64,000 nucleotides of DNA from Sporosarcina sp. FSL W8-0480 (GCF_037963765.1 NZ_CP150166.1:2673501-2737500), one strand, 5' to 3'; counted from the stretch's first letter, positions 33,355 through 42,548 are shown. Notes: generated from the sequence alone by a model not told the origin. Program-made: numbers and translations.

Positions 33355-34107
33355 TTACTGAACTTCAAACGTAAACTCTTCATGTTCATGCAAACCATTA
33401 TCATCTTTTACATGAATTTTAACTGTATATGTTCCTGCATCAGCGAAACTATGAGAGGCAGTGTATTCACCAGCTTTCAATTCAGTCGCATCAATCCATA
33501 AATGCTTTTCACCAAGGCTATCGCCCCATACTTCGTAGCGAACATTCGCGTTTTCAAGAGGTTGTCCGTCGATTTGCAAATGAGTCATCATTTCAGTGTC
33601 GGTTCCAGCTTTTGCATGCTCAGGCTTTACGAAATGAAGGGAAAAACCATCTGTCTGGCCATGCTCATGACCTTCTTCAGCGTGCTCATCATCATGTCCT
33701 TCGGAATTAGGACCTTCACCAATTATCACTTCTTTAACGGGCATCGAATGCAAACGTTTAGCATCGACATGGACTTGGATATGATAAAGTCCATCCTTTT
33801 CAAATATCGTTTCAGCTGTATATAAACCGTTTTTTTCATTAACCGAGTCAATCATGATAGAATCGTCCTTCATACCATCTTCCCATACTTCATATACGAC
33901 TTTATCTGCATCTTCGACCTTTTCTCCACCATATGTGACAAGGGCTTCCATTTTCACGGTTTCCCCCACTTCAGCATGTTCAGTGACGGAAAGTTCGACA
34001 AGAAGCGGTAGGACTTCCATCGAAGAGCCGTCGTCTGCTTCTTTTCCACAGGCGGATAAAACCATTAACCCTAAAATCACTAATAGCGCTCTAACATTTT
34101 TCTTCAT
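33355..34107 (-). CDS. Lipoprotein with two YtkA/FixH-like domains and His-rich linker
   Basis: A 250-aa lipoprotein (lipobox LSAC, Cys about 20). Two tandem YtkA-like/FixH-type beta domains (about residues 30-125 and 150-250) share the pattern of YEVW followed by GLY or GEYTA and a closing HV strand. They are joined by a linker rich in His and acidic residues (HDDEHAEEGHEHG). This suggests extracellular metal handling. It is divergent from a two-component system and a SCO1/SenC gene, which deliver copper to cytochrome oxidase; a copper or respiratory role is inferred. I choose ATG 34107, 7 nt after GGAGG; the ATGs at 34110 and 34113 are too close. Confidence 0.8.
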   Translation of the reverse strand: MKKNVRALLVILGLMVLSACGKEADDGSSMEVLPLLVELSVTEHAEVGETVKMEALVTYGGEKVEDADKVVYEVWEDGMKDDSIMIDSVNEKNGLYTAETIFEKDGLYHIQVHVDAKRLHSMPVKEVIIGEGPNSEGHDDEHAEEGHEHGQTDGFSLHFVKPEHAKAGTDTEMMTHLQIDGQPLENANVRYEVWGDSLGEKHLWIDATELKAGEYTASHSFADAGTYTVKIHVKDDNGLHEHEEFTFEVQ

Positions 34108-34175
34108 CATCATGCCTCCAGTTTTTTTACTTAACGTTTTAAATTTTCTTCAGTATGATAGTATCAATCAATTAA

Positions 34176-34203
34176 GAAGTAATTATGAAGTACTTCTTCA
34201 TAA
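34176..34203. promoter_or_regulatory. Operator between lipoprotein and two-component genes
   Basis: A perfect inverted repeat TTATGAAG-TACTT-CTTCATAA (34183-34203) overlaps a direct repeat of GAAGTA at 34176 and 34187, 11 bp apart as OmpR-type regulators often use. For the + strand genes it lies at the -35 position of a TATTAT -10 (34223-34228) that lacks a good -35. Confidence 0.6.
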
Positions 34204-34260
34204 GTATTTCACAACAGTTTCCTATTATATATGTAAAAACATTCGAAATGAGGTTTTTCT

Positions 34261-34938
34261 ATGAACCCCTATTCAATTTTAATAATAGATGATGAGCCGC
34301 AAATGAGGAGGCTGATACGCACTTTCCTTGCACGTGATGGCTATTCCATCGAAGAAGCTACCGATGGACTCGATGCTCTATCTAAGATAAAAGTAAAGCA
34401 ACCCGATTTATGTATTGTCGATGTTATGATGCCCTATATGGATGGCTTTCAATTCGCTAAAGAATTGAAACAAAACGCAAATATTCCCCTAATTTTTTTA
34501 TCCGCAAAAGGTGAGGAATGGGATAAAATCGAAGGACTGAAACTTGGCGGCGATGATTATATCGTCAAACCTTTCATGCCGGGTGAATTATTGGCAAGAG
34601 TTGAATCCGTTCTTAGAAGATCATATCAAAACAACCCAATGAGACAAGCTTTTGTCGTAGGCCCCCTTGTTATTGATTCCGATGCGCATACGGTCACTTT
34701 GAATGATCAACCGCTCCCTTTAACACTTAAAGAGTTTGGAGTCCTTGAAACATTGGCTAAGAATAAAGGGCGGGTCTATTCACGTGAACAGCTTCTTGAA
34801 TTAGTATGGGGAAATAACCACCATAGTACGGATCGGACAGTCGATACACATATCAAAACACTACGCTTGAAAATGGGCGAAGCGGGAAGCATGATTGAAA
34901 CCGTATGGGGAATCGGCTATAAATTTGAGGCCAAATGA
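34261..34938 (+). CDS. OmpR/PhoB-family response regulator
   Basis: A 225-aa two-domain regulator. Receiver domain (about 1-120): acidic pair IDDE at 9-12, phospho-acceptor Asp in CIVDVMMPYMDG (about 54), SAK (about 83), and KPF (about 104). The C-terminal winged-helix DNA-binding domain (about 130-225) contains RTVDTHIKTLRLKM and ends VWGIGYKFE. It overlaps the sensor kinase gene by 4 bp. It probably binds the 11-bp direct repeat and palindrome at 34176-34203 just upstream, controlling its own operon and the divergent lipoprotein. Confidence 0.92.
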   Translation: MNPYSILIIDDEPQMRRLIRTFLARDGYSIEEATDGLDALSKIKVKQPDLCIVDVMMPYMDGFQFAKELKQNANIPLIFLSAKGEEWDKIEGLKLGGDDYIVKPFMPGELLARVESVLRRSYQNNPMRQAFVVGPLVIDSDAHTVTLNDQPLPLTLKEFGVLETLAKNKGRVYSREQLLELVWGNNHHSTDRTVDTHIKTLRLKMGEAGSMIETVWGIGYKFEAK

Positions 34939-36347
34939 TGAAAAGGTTTACCTTAAGTAAAAAATTATTTACCGTCTTTCTCTCAAGTATCGCATTCACG
35001 ATTCTATTTTCATTTTTCTTTATTCACTTCCTTTATTCACAACTTTATATTTCAAGTATCGAGGAATCTATAGTTTACCAAGGGAAACGGACAGCCTCCC
35101 ACTATCATTATGGTGAACTAAGCGACGAAATCATCGAGAAAATCCAATGGTATAATATTATTTCCGAATATGAAATCATCGTTGTCGATCGATTGGATGA
35201 CCTTTCCTCCTATTTCCCCTACAAGATCAACTATGAAAACTTGGTTGGCAATGCAGACCGGAAAAGGCTGGAAAATGGAGCATATTTGCTTAAAAAAGGG
35301 TATGTCAATGAGCTTGGCCGCGAAATCATTGGTGCCATTTTTCCTATTAAAGGTGAGTCAGGTTTAATTGGATTCATTTATATTTATGTCCCATTGGCTG
35401 CGATACAAGACGTATTCCGCGAAAGCATACCGCTAATGGTAACTGTTGGCACACTGTTCTTTTTTGCCCTCTTTATGGTCATGAATAAAATTTTAAACTC
35501 TATGTTCAATCCATTACGTGATTTACAAAGACTGTCTTCGGAAGTATCCAAAGGGAACTATAGCAGCCGAATCGAAACAGATCGAGAAGATGAAATCGGA
35601 CAATTGACGAATGCCTTTAATTCAATGAGTCTATCGCTTGAGGAGCAGGAAAAAAGGAAGAAGGAATTCACATCCAATATCGTCCATGAACTCCGGACGC
35701 CGTTGACGTATATAGGCGGATACACACATGCCTTAAAAGCAAAAATCTACTCTTCCCCTGAGGAAGCAGAGAGCTATTTAACGACCATTGAAAAAGAAAC
35801 AGTCCGTTTAAATAAACTTGTCAATGATCTCGTCGAATTAAACCACTTACAGGAAAATCTGTATACCCTTCATAATGAGCCCATTGCAATTGCGCAACTC
35901 ATATTGGATACAATGGATTTATTCAAAATATTGGTTGCCGAAAAAGGGCTGCAGCTTTCTATGAACATTGAAGAAAACAGCATTATTACAGGGGATCCGC
36001 AAAGGATTCAACAAGTATTCTATAATGTTATCGACAACGCAATTAAGTATTCCCGTGAAGCCGGGAGATTGAATATCACATTGAAGAAATCCGGGAAATA
36101 CATCGAATTTCAAGTCGACAACGAGGGAATCCATATCCCGAAGGAAGACATCGATCGAATTGGCGAGCGCTTTTTCAGAACAGATAAAGCAAGGAATCGA
36201 ACGACTGGCGGAACGGGACTCGGGCTTTCGATTGTTAAGGAAATTATACGGTTGCATGGAGGAACTTTTTCCATAGAAAGCGATCCATCCATAGGAACTT
36301 CTGTTAAAATCCATTTGAAAGAGAGGACGAAAGATGAGGTCAATTAA
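34935..36347 (+). CDS. Sensor histidine kinase
   Basis: A 470-aa membrane sensor. TM1 is about residues 11-35, an extracytoplasmic domain about 36-165, TM2 about 167-188, and HAMP about 190-245. The HisKA phospho-acceptor is in IVHELRTPLTYIGGY (His about 251). The HATPase_c domain has N-box NVIDNAIKYS and G-boxes DRIGERFF and GGTGLGLSIV. It starts within the regulator gene (ATGATGA overlap) and its end overlaps the SCO gene by 14 bp, so all three are translationally coupled. The extracellular domain has no recognised ligand fold; copper or redox signals are suggested by the neighbours only. Confidence 0.9.
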   Translation: MMKRFTLSKKLFTVFLSSIAFTILFSFFFIHFLYSQLYISSIEESIVYQGKRTASHYHYGELSDEIIEKIQWYNIISEYEIIVVDRLDDLSSYFPYKINYENLVGNADRKRLENGAYLLKKGYVNELGREIIGAIFPIKGESGLIGFIYIYVPLAAIQDVFRESIPLMVTVGTLFFFALFMVMNKILNSMFNPLRDLQRLSSEVSKGNYSSRIETDREDEIGQLTNAFNSMSLSLEEQEKRKKEFTSNIVHELRTPLTYIGGYTHALKAKIYSSPEEAESYLTTIEKETVRLNKLVNDLVELNHLQENLYTLHNEPIAIAQLILDTMDLFKILVAEKGLQLSMNIEENSIITGDPQRIQQVFYNVIDNAIKYSREAGRLNITLKKSGKYIEFQVDNEGIHIPKEDIDRIGERFFRTDKARNRTTGGTGLGLSIVKEIIRLHGGTFSIESDPSIGTSVKIHLKERTKDEVN

Positions 36348-36900
36348 AATAATCTGTTTCCTTGTTCCACTTCTCCTCCTTGTCGCATGTGATTCTTCAC
36401 AACAAACAGGCAGAGAGGTCACCTCTTTTTCTTTCACAGATCAAAATGGAAATCCATTTGGAACAGACCAATTGGCCGGAAAAGTATGGATTGCGGATTT
36501 CATCTTCATCGGCTGTACAACAGTTTGCCCACAGATGACAAGTGAAATGGCCAATTTGCAAAAAAAAGTCAATGAGAGAGGCCTTGATGTTGAATTTGTA
36601 TCTTTTACAGTAGACCCGGACATTGATTCTCCAATAGTCTTGAAAGATTATATTAGTCAATTCACGGAAGATGAATCGAATTGGCATCTGCTGACCGGCT
36701 ATTCACAGGAAACCATCGAGAGTTTAGCGTTAAATCAATTCCAAACAATTGTCCAAAAGCCCAAAACTTCGAGCCAGGTTATTCACGGAACAAACTTTTA
36801 TATCATCAATCAGGATGGTCAAATCGTCAATGAATTCAACTATGTGGAGGAAAATTTTGTTGAGCAAGTATTGGAGCAGGTAACTAAACTTCTGAAATAA
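36334..36900 (+). CDS. SCO1/SenC-family thioredoxin-like lipoprotein
   Basis: A 188-aa SCO protein. The lipobox LVAC (Cys about 19) anchors it outside the membrane. A thioredoxin-like fold carries the copper-binding CTTVC of the CxxxC motif (GCTTVCPQM, about residues 66-74) and the conserved His in VIHGTNFYIIN (about 150). SCO proteins insert copper into the CuA site of cytochrome c oxidase or keep its thiols reduced. Being coupled to a two-component system is unusual for SCO genes and suggests signal-dependent oxidase assembly. Its start lies inside the kinase gene (14-bp overlap). Confidence 0.9.
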   Translation: MRSIKIICFLVPLLLLVACDSSQQTGREVTSFSFTDQNGNPFGTDQLAGKVWIADFIFIGCTTVCPQMTSEMANLQKKVNERGLDVEFVSFTVDPDIDSPIVLKDYISQFTEDESNWHLLTGYSQETIESLALNQFQTIVQKPKTSSQVIHGTNFYIINQDGQIVNEFNYVEENFVEQVLEQVTKLLK

Positions 36901-36929
36901 TTGGCATAATTATGAAAAACTGATACGAT
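36901..36929 (+). promoter_or_regulatory. SigA-type promoter
   Basis: TTGGCA (36901-36906), a 17-bp spacer and TACGAT (36924-36929), directly after the SCO stop, driving the gene at 36961. Confidence 0.6.
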
Positions 36930-36960
36930 TAGAGCAATAATAATTTCAAGGAGGATGCAC

Positions 36961-37272
36961 TTGAAAGATTCAATAAATGAATGTATTGCTTCTCTACATT
37001 ATTTTACAGTAAATCGATCCATCGATTGGTTTGAGCAAAAACATCAGCAATCATCCAATACCATCCAGTTATTTCAGGACTCCATCAAAACAGAGCAAAA
37101 CACTTTTTCTCTTGAACATGTACATGATTTATCCTACCGCCCTTTTTCAAATGGAACAGGCTTGTTTTACCTCCATACAAACAGAGGGGTTATCACATTC
37201 GAACTGAAAACCAATCCAAATGAGTTCATCGAATCGTATCGGAAGTTAAAAGGGAATTATTATTCATTTTAA
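36961..37272 (+). CDS. Small hypothetical protein
   Basis: A 103-aa soluble protein (MKDSINECIASLHYFTVNRS...) with no membrane segment; the C-terminal half is beta-rich (FYLHTNRGVITFELKTN). I do not recognise a family. I choose TTG 36961, 6 nt after AAGGAGG; the ATG at 36955 directly abuts the ribosome site. A SigA-type promoter at 36901-36929 supports an independent transcript. Confidence 0.6.
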   Translation: MKDSINECIASLHYFTVNRSIDWFEQKHQQSSNTIQLFQDSIKTEQNTFSLEHVHDLSYRPFSNGTGLFYLHTNRGVITFELKTNPNEFIESYRKLKGNYYSF

Positions 37273-37292
37273 CGAACCAACATTTGCTATTT

Positions 37293-37318
37293 GTTTAATT
37301 ATGCCCTGTTAGAGGTAT
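37293..37318 (+). promoter_or_regulatory. SigB-type promoter of yflT
   Basis: GTTTAA (37293-37298), a 14-bp spacer and AGGTAT (37313-37318) match the general-stress sigma-B consensus GTTTAA-N12-14-GGGWAW. It lies 34 bp before the yflT start. Confidence 0.75.
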
Positions 37319-37351
37319 ATAAAAACAAATACGTTTGGGAGGTAATTTAAA

Positions 37352-37672
37352 ATGGTAATCAAAAAAATCGTAGAAAATGCTGTTCAAGCTAAAAATGAAA
37401 TCGAGGAATTGACAAAACAAGGATATACTCACGATGACATTTATATTTTCGCACATGATAAAAAAAGATCCGATGATATTACTGAGGCACTGGATACTGA
37501 AAAGGTCGGTATGAAGGAGCAGGGATTCCTTGACAGCATGAAAAACATGCTCACTTCACGTGGGGATGAACTTCGAAGCAAAATGGAAGCTGCCGGCTTA
37601 ACTGCCGAGGATGCTGCAGATGCTGAACGTGAACTTGACCACGGGAAGCTTGTCCTGATTGCTAAAAAATAA
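37352..37672 (+). CDS. yflT: General stress protein YflT (GSP 17M)
   Basis: A 106-aa heat-induced stress protein of the YflT family. The N-terminal domain VIKKIVENAVQAKNEIEELT (residues 2-21) and the GYTHDDIYIFAHDKKRS segment are typical; the C-terminal half is helical and acidic (AAGLTAEDAADAERELDHG). B. subtilis yflT belongs to the sigma-B general stress regulon. Its molecular role is unknown. Here a sigma-B promoter lies at 37293-37318, and GGGAGG precedes ATG 37352. It is monocistronic with its own terminator. Confidence 0.88.
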   Translation: MVIKKIVENAVQAKNEIEELTKQGYTHDDIYIFAHDKKRSDDITEALDTEKVGMKEQGFLDSMKNMLTSRGDELRSKMEAAGLTAEDAADAERELDHGKLVLIAKK

Positions 37673-37683
37673 AAATTGATTAT

Positions 37684-37730
37684 GGCTGTTTCATTGGATG
37701 GTTTTTCTGATGGGACAGCCTTTCTTCTTT
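37684..37730 (+). terminator. Intrinsic terminator of yflT
   Basis: GGCTGTTTCAT (37684-37694) pairs with ATGGGACAGCC (37710-37720), followed by TTTCTTCTTT. Confidence 0.7.
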
Positions 37731-37787
37731 TTCTACCCTTTCATCGCTTTTTCCGTTATGATATGTACTGAAGGTGGGTGCAGGTCA

Positions 37788-38162
37788 ATGGATAAAAAGT
37801 TATGGAAAATTGGGTTCTTTACAGGTTTGACTTCCTTCTGTCTCTTAATATTAGGAATTCGAACGATTTTAGGGACGGAATTGGTTCTAAAAAACTACTT
37901 AACTTTTGGTGTATTTAGCTTAACAGTCGGAATTCTTGCTTCATCACTACTATTTTATAAGTTTAAAATCGCCTTCAGAATTTTTATGGCAGCCCTTGTT
38001 TTAGGATTCGCTGAGTTCTTTAGAAGTTTTCTTATGGACACGAATGGATTCGGTGATTTGATTGGTGTTCTTTCTCTTTTCATCATCACAACATTCGGAT
38101 TTGGGATTGCGGTGATCGTTCAATTTATCGTTATCGCTATTCGAAAAATGAAAAATAAATAA
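37788..38162 (+). CDS. Four-helix membrane protein, unknown
   Basis: A 124-aa integral membrane protein with about four hydrophobic segments after MDKKLWKIGFFTGL (about residues 6-27, 38-58, 64-83, 92-118) and a basic end IAIRKMKNK. I place the start at ATG 37788; the longer open frame from 37698 would run through the yflT terminator. The ribosome site (AAGGTGGG) is only moderate. I do not recognise a family. It is convergent with rlmN across a shared terminator. Confidence 0.6.
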   Translation: MDKKLWKIGFFTGLTSFCLLILGIRTILGTELVLKNYLTFGVFSLTVGILASSLLFYKFKIAFRIFMAALVLGFAEFFRSFLMDTNGFGDLIGVLSLFIITTFGFGIAVIVQFIVIAIRKMKNK

Positions 38163-38165
38163 GAA

Positions 38166-38204
38166 AAAACGCATGCCCTTCAAATAAGGAGAGCATGCGT
38201 TTTT
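38166..38204. terminator. Bidirectional terminator before rlmN end
   Basis: AAAAACGCATGC pairs with GCATGCGTTTTT (12-bp perfect arms). Confidence 0.9.
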
Positions 38205-38205
38205 G

Positions 38206-39276
38206 TTAATTTGCTTTGACTTTTTCTTTCTTAATTTGCTTACTACGCAATTGACCACAAGCTGCGTCGATGTCTGTACCGTGTTCGAGACGGACACCAC
38301 AGTTGATCCCACGCTTTTTCAATGTTTCGTAAAACGCTTTGATCGCCTCTGGTTTGCTTCGCTTGTATTGCCCGTGTTCATCGACTGGATTATACGGAAT
38401 TAGGTTTACATAAGACAAATGGCGTTTATTATGAAGCAGTTTCGCCAATTGTTCAGCTTCCGTCACATGATCATTCACGTCATCCAACAGGATGTACTCG
38501 AATGTAATCCGGCGATTTTTCGCTTCCAAATAGTAATCAATAGCATCCATCAATTTCTCGATTGGGAAAGCTTTATTGATTTTCATAATTTGACTGCGCA
38601 ATTCATTATTCGGTGCATGTAAGGATACTGCCAAATTGATCTGAATATTTTCTTCCGCGAACTCACGGATTTTCGGTGTTAAGCCACTTGTTGACACGGT
38701 GATATGGCGTGCACCAATTGACAGACCATTTTGGTCATTGACGACACGTAGGAAATTCATCAAGTTCGTGTAATTATCAAACGGCTCACCAATCCCCATT
38801 ACAACGATATGGCTGACACGTTCGCCACCACCCAAATTATCAAGATGCTCTTGCACTTTCATAATTTGGCCGACAATTTCACCAGCTTCCAAATCGCGGT
38901 TTTTCCGCAATAGACCACTTGCACAGAAACTGCAGCCGATATTGCATCCGACTTGTGTCGTTACACAAACCGATTGCCCGTAAGGAAATTTCATCAAAAC
39001 AGTTTCGATCAAGTTCCCATCCTGCATTTTGAAGAGGAACTTAATCGTTCCGTCATCCGAAACTTGTTTCACCGACTCCTCAAGAGTCTGTATAGCAAAG
39101 TTCTCATCTAATAATTGAAGGCATTCTTTATTTATATTTGTCATGTCCGCAAAGTTGATGACACGCTTCTTATAAAGCCAGTCCCACACTTGTGCAGCAC
39201 GGAATTTCTTTTGTCCATTATCTACAAGGAAAGCTGTCAGCTGTTCCAATGTTAACCCGTAAATTGATTTTTTCAT
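38206..39276 (-). CDS. rlmN: 23S rRNA (A2503)/tRNA (A37) C2-methyltransferase RlmN
   Basis: A 356-aa radical SAM methyltransferase. The cluster motif CNIGCSFC (CxxxCxxC) is near residue 116. The [20 protein letters not shown] block follows, and the catalytic cysteine is in [10 protein letters not shown] near residue 340. The enzyme makes C2-methyladenosine at 23S rRNA A2503 and tRNA A37. The N-terminal segment [20 protein letters not shown] (HhH-like region) identifies RlmN rather than Cfr. It is monocistronic, bounded by hairpins on both sides. Confidence 0.95.
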   Translation of the reverse strand: MKKSIYGLTLEQLTAFLVDNGQKKFRAAQVWDWLYKKRVINFADMTNINKECLQLLDENFAIQTLEESVKQVSDDGTIKFLFKMQDGNLIETVLMKFPYGQSVCVTTQVGCNIGCSFCASGLLRKNRDLEAGEIVGQIMKVQEHLDNLGGGERVSHIVVMGIGEPFDNYTNLMNFLRVVNDQNGLSIGARHITVSTSGLTPKIREFAEENIQINLAVSLHAPNNELRSQIMKINKAFPIEKLMDAIDYYLEAKNRRITFEYILLDDVNDHVTEAEQLAKLLHNKRHLSYVNLIPYNPVDEHGQYKRSKPEAIKAFYETLKKRGINCGVRLEHGTDIDAACGQLRSKQIKKEKVKAN

Positions 39277-39340
39277 GTCAATTCCTCACCTCTAAGCTTG
39301 GCATTCAGTCATTATATCATGAAAATGGACAAAACAGAAG

Positions 39341-39369
39341 AAAAAAAGCTGCATTTTTAAATTTGCAGC
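39341..39369 (-). terminator. Intrinsic terminator of small membrane gene
   Basis: On the minus strand GCTGCA pairs with TGCAGC, followed by TTTTTTT. Confidence 0.75.
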
Positions 39370-39371
39370 CT

Positions 39372-39560
39372 TTACTTTATTTTGAGTCTTTCACATGTTT
39401 TTTTATCCTGCTTGATCTTCATAATTAAAACAAAAACATTCATCAAAGACAGAACAGTGAACATGATTGCAATGCCTGTTTGTCCTTTTGAAAAACGATC
39501 AATTGCAAAATAGCCCAAGAAAATGATGAGTGCAATATCGATATATTTTGGTGTAGTCAT
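39372..39560 (-). CDS. 62-aa two-helix membrane protein
   Basis: A 62-aa protein with two hydrophobic segments (about residues 6-22 and 28-48) and a basic tail (KIKQDKKTCERLKIK). It is probably a real small membrane protein: it lies in a gap with its own terminator and its ATG is preceded by an AAGGAAGG-type purine run. I do not recognise a family, and its function cannot be stated. Confidence 0.55.
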   Translation of the reverse strand: MTTPKYIDIALIIFLGYFAIDRFSKGQTGIAIMFTVLSLMNVFVLIMKIKQDKKTCERLKIK

Positions 39561-39706
39561 CTACATGCCTGCCTTCCTTAACCTATGCATTTTACATAAG
39601 TATAACAGCTTTTCAGTTTGCATTGTATTCTATTTTACACTTCCTTAGATTCACGAATTCATCAATGTTATGATAAAAGTACAAATTCGTTTTGGAGGAA
39701 AATACA

Positions 39707-40501
39707 ATGTTTGATTATCATATGCATAGCTCGTTTTCAAAGGATTGCAAAGTTGAGATGGAAGATATGGTCAAAGGCTCCATTGCAAAAGGTCTCTCTG
39801 AAATCTGCTTTACTGAACATATCGATTATGATTATCCGGATGAGTTAATCGAATTTGATTTTGATAAACAACAATACACGGAGCGGATTGAGGAGTTACG
39901 CCAGATTTACGGTGGACAAATCATCATTCGTAAAGGCGTAGAAATCGGTGTTCAGCCACATCTATTGCAACGATATGATGATATGCTGAATGGGGAATCG
40001 TTCGATTTCATCATCTGTTCGATGCATACTGTTGAACGAAAGGGTTTGCATTACGGAGAGATTTTCAAGGGGAAATCAGCTGGAGAGGCTTTTCTAAGTT
40101 ATTATAATGAATTGCTTTATTGCGTGAAAAACTTCGATAACTACTCGATTTTAGGGCATTTAGATTTGATAAAGAGATCTACTCCGGAGATTGTCCAAAA
40201 CAATTTCCATGAACTTTTATCTGAAATCTTCAATCACATCATTCCCGCAGGTAAAGGGATCGAATTAAATACATCGGGTGTGCGTTATGGTTTGCCGAAT
40301 GGTTTGCCAAGTGATGATATTCTTAAGCTTTACAAACAACACGGTGGCGAAATAATTACATTGGGATCAGACGCCCATAAACCCAAGGATATCGCTTTTC
40401 AATTCAAGGAGTCGCTTGAGTTATTAAAGTCGATTGGATTTTCATATATAACAACATTTAATAACAAGGAACCCATTTTCCACTCGATAGACAAATTATG
40501 A
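39707..40501 (+). CDS. hisJ: PHP-family histidinol-phosphatase HisJ
   Basis: A 264-aa PHP phosphatase. Metal-binding motifs are DYHMHSSFS (His4 and His6), TEHIDYD (about 37), GVEIG (about 78), CSMHT (about 104), GHLDL (about 150) and GSDAHKP (about 225). HisJ dephosphorylates histidinol phosphate in histidine biosynthesis; related PHP proteins have other substrates, but the motif order fits HisJ. I choose ATG 39707, 8 nt after GGAGG; the in-frame TTG at 39692 is rejected. No other his genes are nearby, as is usual for hisJ in Firmicutes. Confidence 0.85.
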   Translation: MFDYHMHSSFSKDCKVEMEDMVKGSIAKGLSEICFTEHIDYDYPDELIEFDFDKQQYTERIEELRQIYGGQIIIRKGVEIGVQPHLLQRYDDMLNGESFDFIICSMHTVERKGLHYGEIFKGKSAGEAFLSYYNELLYCVKNFDNYSILGHLDLIKRSTPEIVQNNFHELLSEIFNHIIPAGKGIELNTSGVRYGLPNGLPSDDILKLYKQHGGEIITLGSDAHKPKDIAFQFKESLELLKSIGFSYITTFNNKEPIFHSIDKL

Positions 40502-40506
40502 ACAAA

Positions 40507-40545
40507 AGTAAAGCTGTATTCTCCAAATTAATGGAGATACAGCTT
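40507..40545. terminator. Bidirectional terminator
   Basis: AAGCTGTATTCTCC pairs with GGAGATACAGCTT (one bulge) between convergent hisJ and the DUF218 gene. Confidence 0.75.
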
Positions 40546-40547
40546 AT

Positions 40548-41132
40548 TCATTTACCAACGATATATGTCTTAATGATTGCGAGTCTCTCTCGAATATGTT
40601 GTTGGACCTTCACCGATTCCGGTGTTTTTGCTGCCAATGCATCAGTCTTCAGTCCAAGGCTATCCGCAAGCATACGTGCACGTGCCAAATGGAAGTCGCT
40701 TGTTATAATTGTTATCGATTCAACATCTTCCGGAAGAAGCTTTTTAGAATAGAGGAGATTTTCATATGTCGATGTTGATTGGGCTTCGATCAGCAATCGA
40801 TCTTCATCAATTCCATGCTCTGTCAGATATCTCCTCATTGCTTCCGCTTCCGCAATATCTTCATCTGGACCTTGCCCTCCTGACAAAATGAACCGGACAT
40901 CAGGGTGAGTTTCCGCATATGAGAGCGCCGCTTTTAGTCGATAGTGCAAAGTAAGTGATGGGGTTTCTCCATTCACTTTAGCGCCAAGAATAATTGCGTA
41001 TTCATTCGTACCGTCGGCCACGGGCTCTTGTCCTTCGGCAATCCACTTCCCTATCAAAAACCATACTAATACTCCTCCAAATAATACAAGTGCAATCCCT
41101 ATCGCTATCCCCATCTTCTTTGATTTTCTCAC
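40548..41132 (-). CDS. DUF218 (SanA/YdcF) membrane protein
   Basis: A 194-aa DUF218 protein. One N-terminal membrane helix (about residues 7-27) is followed by the DUF218 domain, with the opening IILGAKVNGETPSLTLHYRL and the later ILSGGQGPDEDIAEAEAM and ITSDFHLARARMLA motifs. E. coli relatives SanA/ElyC/YdcF affect envelope integrity; the enzyme activity is uncertain. I choose GTG 41132 (MRKSKKMGI), after AGGTGA. The ATG at 41174 lacks a ribosome site. Monocistronic. Confidence 0.75.
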   Translation of the reverse strand: MRKSKKMGIAIGIALVLFGGVLVWFLIGKWIAEGQEPVADGTNEYAIILGAKVNGETPSLTLHYRLKAALSYAETHPDVRFILSGGQGPDEDIAEAEAMRRYLTEHGIDEDRLLIEAQSTSTYENLLYSKKLLPEDVESITIITSDFHLARARMLADSLGLKTDALAAKTPESVKVQQHIRERLAIIKTYIVGK

Positions 41133-41282
41133 TGCATCACCTGCTATTGTTAATTTAAATATATGAGAATCCATCGTCGTATATAAATCAAAAGCAATCT
41201 ATCAATTAATCTATATAACCTTAGACGATGCGCAGTGGAAGATAGTTCCATTCTTCAAAAATATTTATATTATAAAATCAAA

Positions 41283-41312
41283 AGCCCCCTACTTTGTCAG
41301 TAGGAGGCGAAT
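41283..41312 (-). terminator. Intrinsic terminator of argG
   Basis: On the minus strand GCCTCCTAC pairs with GTAGGGGGC, then TTTT. Confidence 0.8.
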
Positions 41313-41316
41313 TAAA

Positions 41317-42528
41317 TCAGTTTTTGACTTTTTGTTGTTTATTCACAGTACTATGCACTTCAGTTGGCAATCCCCATAGTTGAATGAATCCGACTGCAGC
41401 GGATTGGTCAAATTGGTCATCAGAAGTATATGTTGCAAGCTTTTCATCATAAAGGGAGTTTGCTGACTTTCTTCCTTCAACAATTGCATGCCCCTTGAAT
41501 AATTTCACGCGAACAACGCCGTTGACGTATTGCTGAGTCTCCTTCACAAAAGCTTCGAGTGCATTTCTCAATGGAGAGAACCATAGACCGTTATAGATCA
41601 ATTCGCTCAGTTTTTGTGAAACAATCGGTTTAAAGTGTGCGATGTCTTTAACAAGTGTCAAATCTTCGAGCTCTTTATGTGCTTTCAATAACGTCACAGC
41701 ACCCGGGCATTCGTACACTTCACGCGATTTGATGCCGACAAGTCGGTTTTCCACATGATCGATTCGTCCGACGCCATGTTTGCCGGCAATTTCATTTAAT
41801 TTCAAAATAAGCTCGCTTAAAGGGTAATGCTTTCCGTCAATGCTCACCGGTACCCCCTTTTCAAATCCAATCTCAATAATATCCGGTTTGTCCGGGGAGT
41901 TTTCGATGGAAGTTGTTAAGCCGTATGCCTCTTCAGGAGGTGCTGCCCATGGATCCTCCAAGATTCCACATTCATTGCTTCGACCCCATAAATTTTGGTC
42001 GATGGAATACGGACTGTCGAGATCAACCGGTATAGGAATGTTTTTCTCCTTCGCATATGCAATCTCTTCTTCACGAGACCAGCTCCATTCACGAACAGGT
42101 GCAATGACTTCAAGTGTCGGATCCAATGCCTTTATCGCTACTTCAAATCGGACTTGGTCATTCCCTTTCCCAGTGCAGCCATGTGCCACGGCAGTTGCGT
42201 TTTCCTTATGTGCAACTTCGACCAATTTTTTGGAGATTAAAGGACGAGATAATGCCGAGACAAGCGGATATTTATCTTCATAATACGTACGTGCTTGTAA
42301 TGCAAGGAGTGCATATTCCTGAGCAAATTCTTCTTTCGCATCGATCACATAACTATTCACAGCACCGACTTGTAAAGCTTTCTGCTGGATGAAGTTCAAG
42401 TCTTTCCCTTCCCCAACGTCCAAACAACAAGCTACAACGTCGTACCCTTTATCTGTTAACCATTGCACAGCAACCGAAGTGTCTAACCCACCTGAATAAG
42501 CCAAAACCACTTTTTTATTTCCCATCAT
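41317..42528 (-). CDS. argG: Argininosuccinate synthase
   Basis: A 403-aa ATP-dependent ligase joining citrulline and aspartate in arginine synthesis. The PP-loop [10 protein letters not shown] is at residues 10-19, the citrulline/aspartate site block [16 protein letters not shown] near 115, and [13 protein letters not shown] near 175. The length is typical. ATG 42528 or 42525 both fit the AGGAGG site; I keep the longer. argH, the usual partner, is absent: downstream is only a terminator. An ARG box at 42549-42568 lies just after the promoter, so AhrC/ArgR repression by arginine is expected. Confidence 0.95.
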   Translation of the reverse strand: MMGNKKVVLAYSGGLDTSVAVQWLTDKGYDVVACCLDVGEGKDLNFIQQKALQVGAVNSYVIDAKEEFAQEYALLALQARTYYEDKYPLVSALSRPLISKKLVEVAHKENATAVAHGCTGKGNDQVRFEVAIKALDPTLEVIAPVREWSWSREEEIAYAKEKNIPIPVDLDSPYSIDQNLWGRSNECGILEDPWAAPPEEAYGLTTSIENSPDKPDIIEIGFEKGVPVSIDGKHYPLSELILKLNEIAGKHGVGRIDHVENRLVGIKSREVYECPGAVTLLKAHKELEDLTLVKDIAHFKPIVSQKLSELIYNGLWFSPLRNALEAFVKETQQYVNGVVRVKLFKGHAIVEGRKSANSLYDEKLATYTSDDQFDQSAAVGFIQLWGLPTEVHSTVNKQQKVKN

Positions 42529-42548
42529 CTCATCCTCCTAATTCACAT

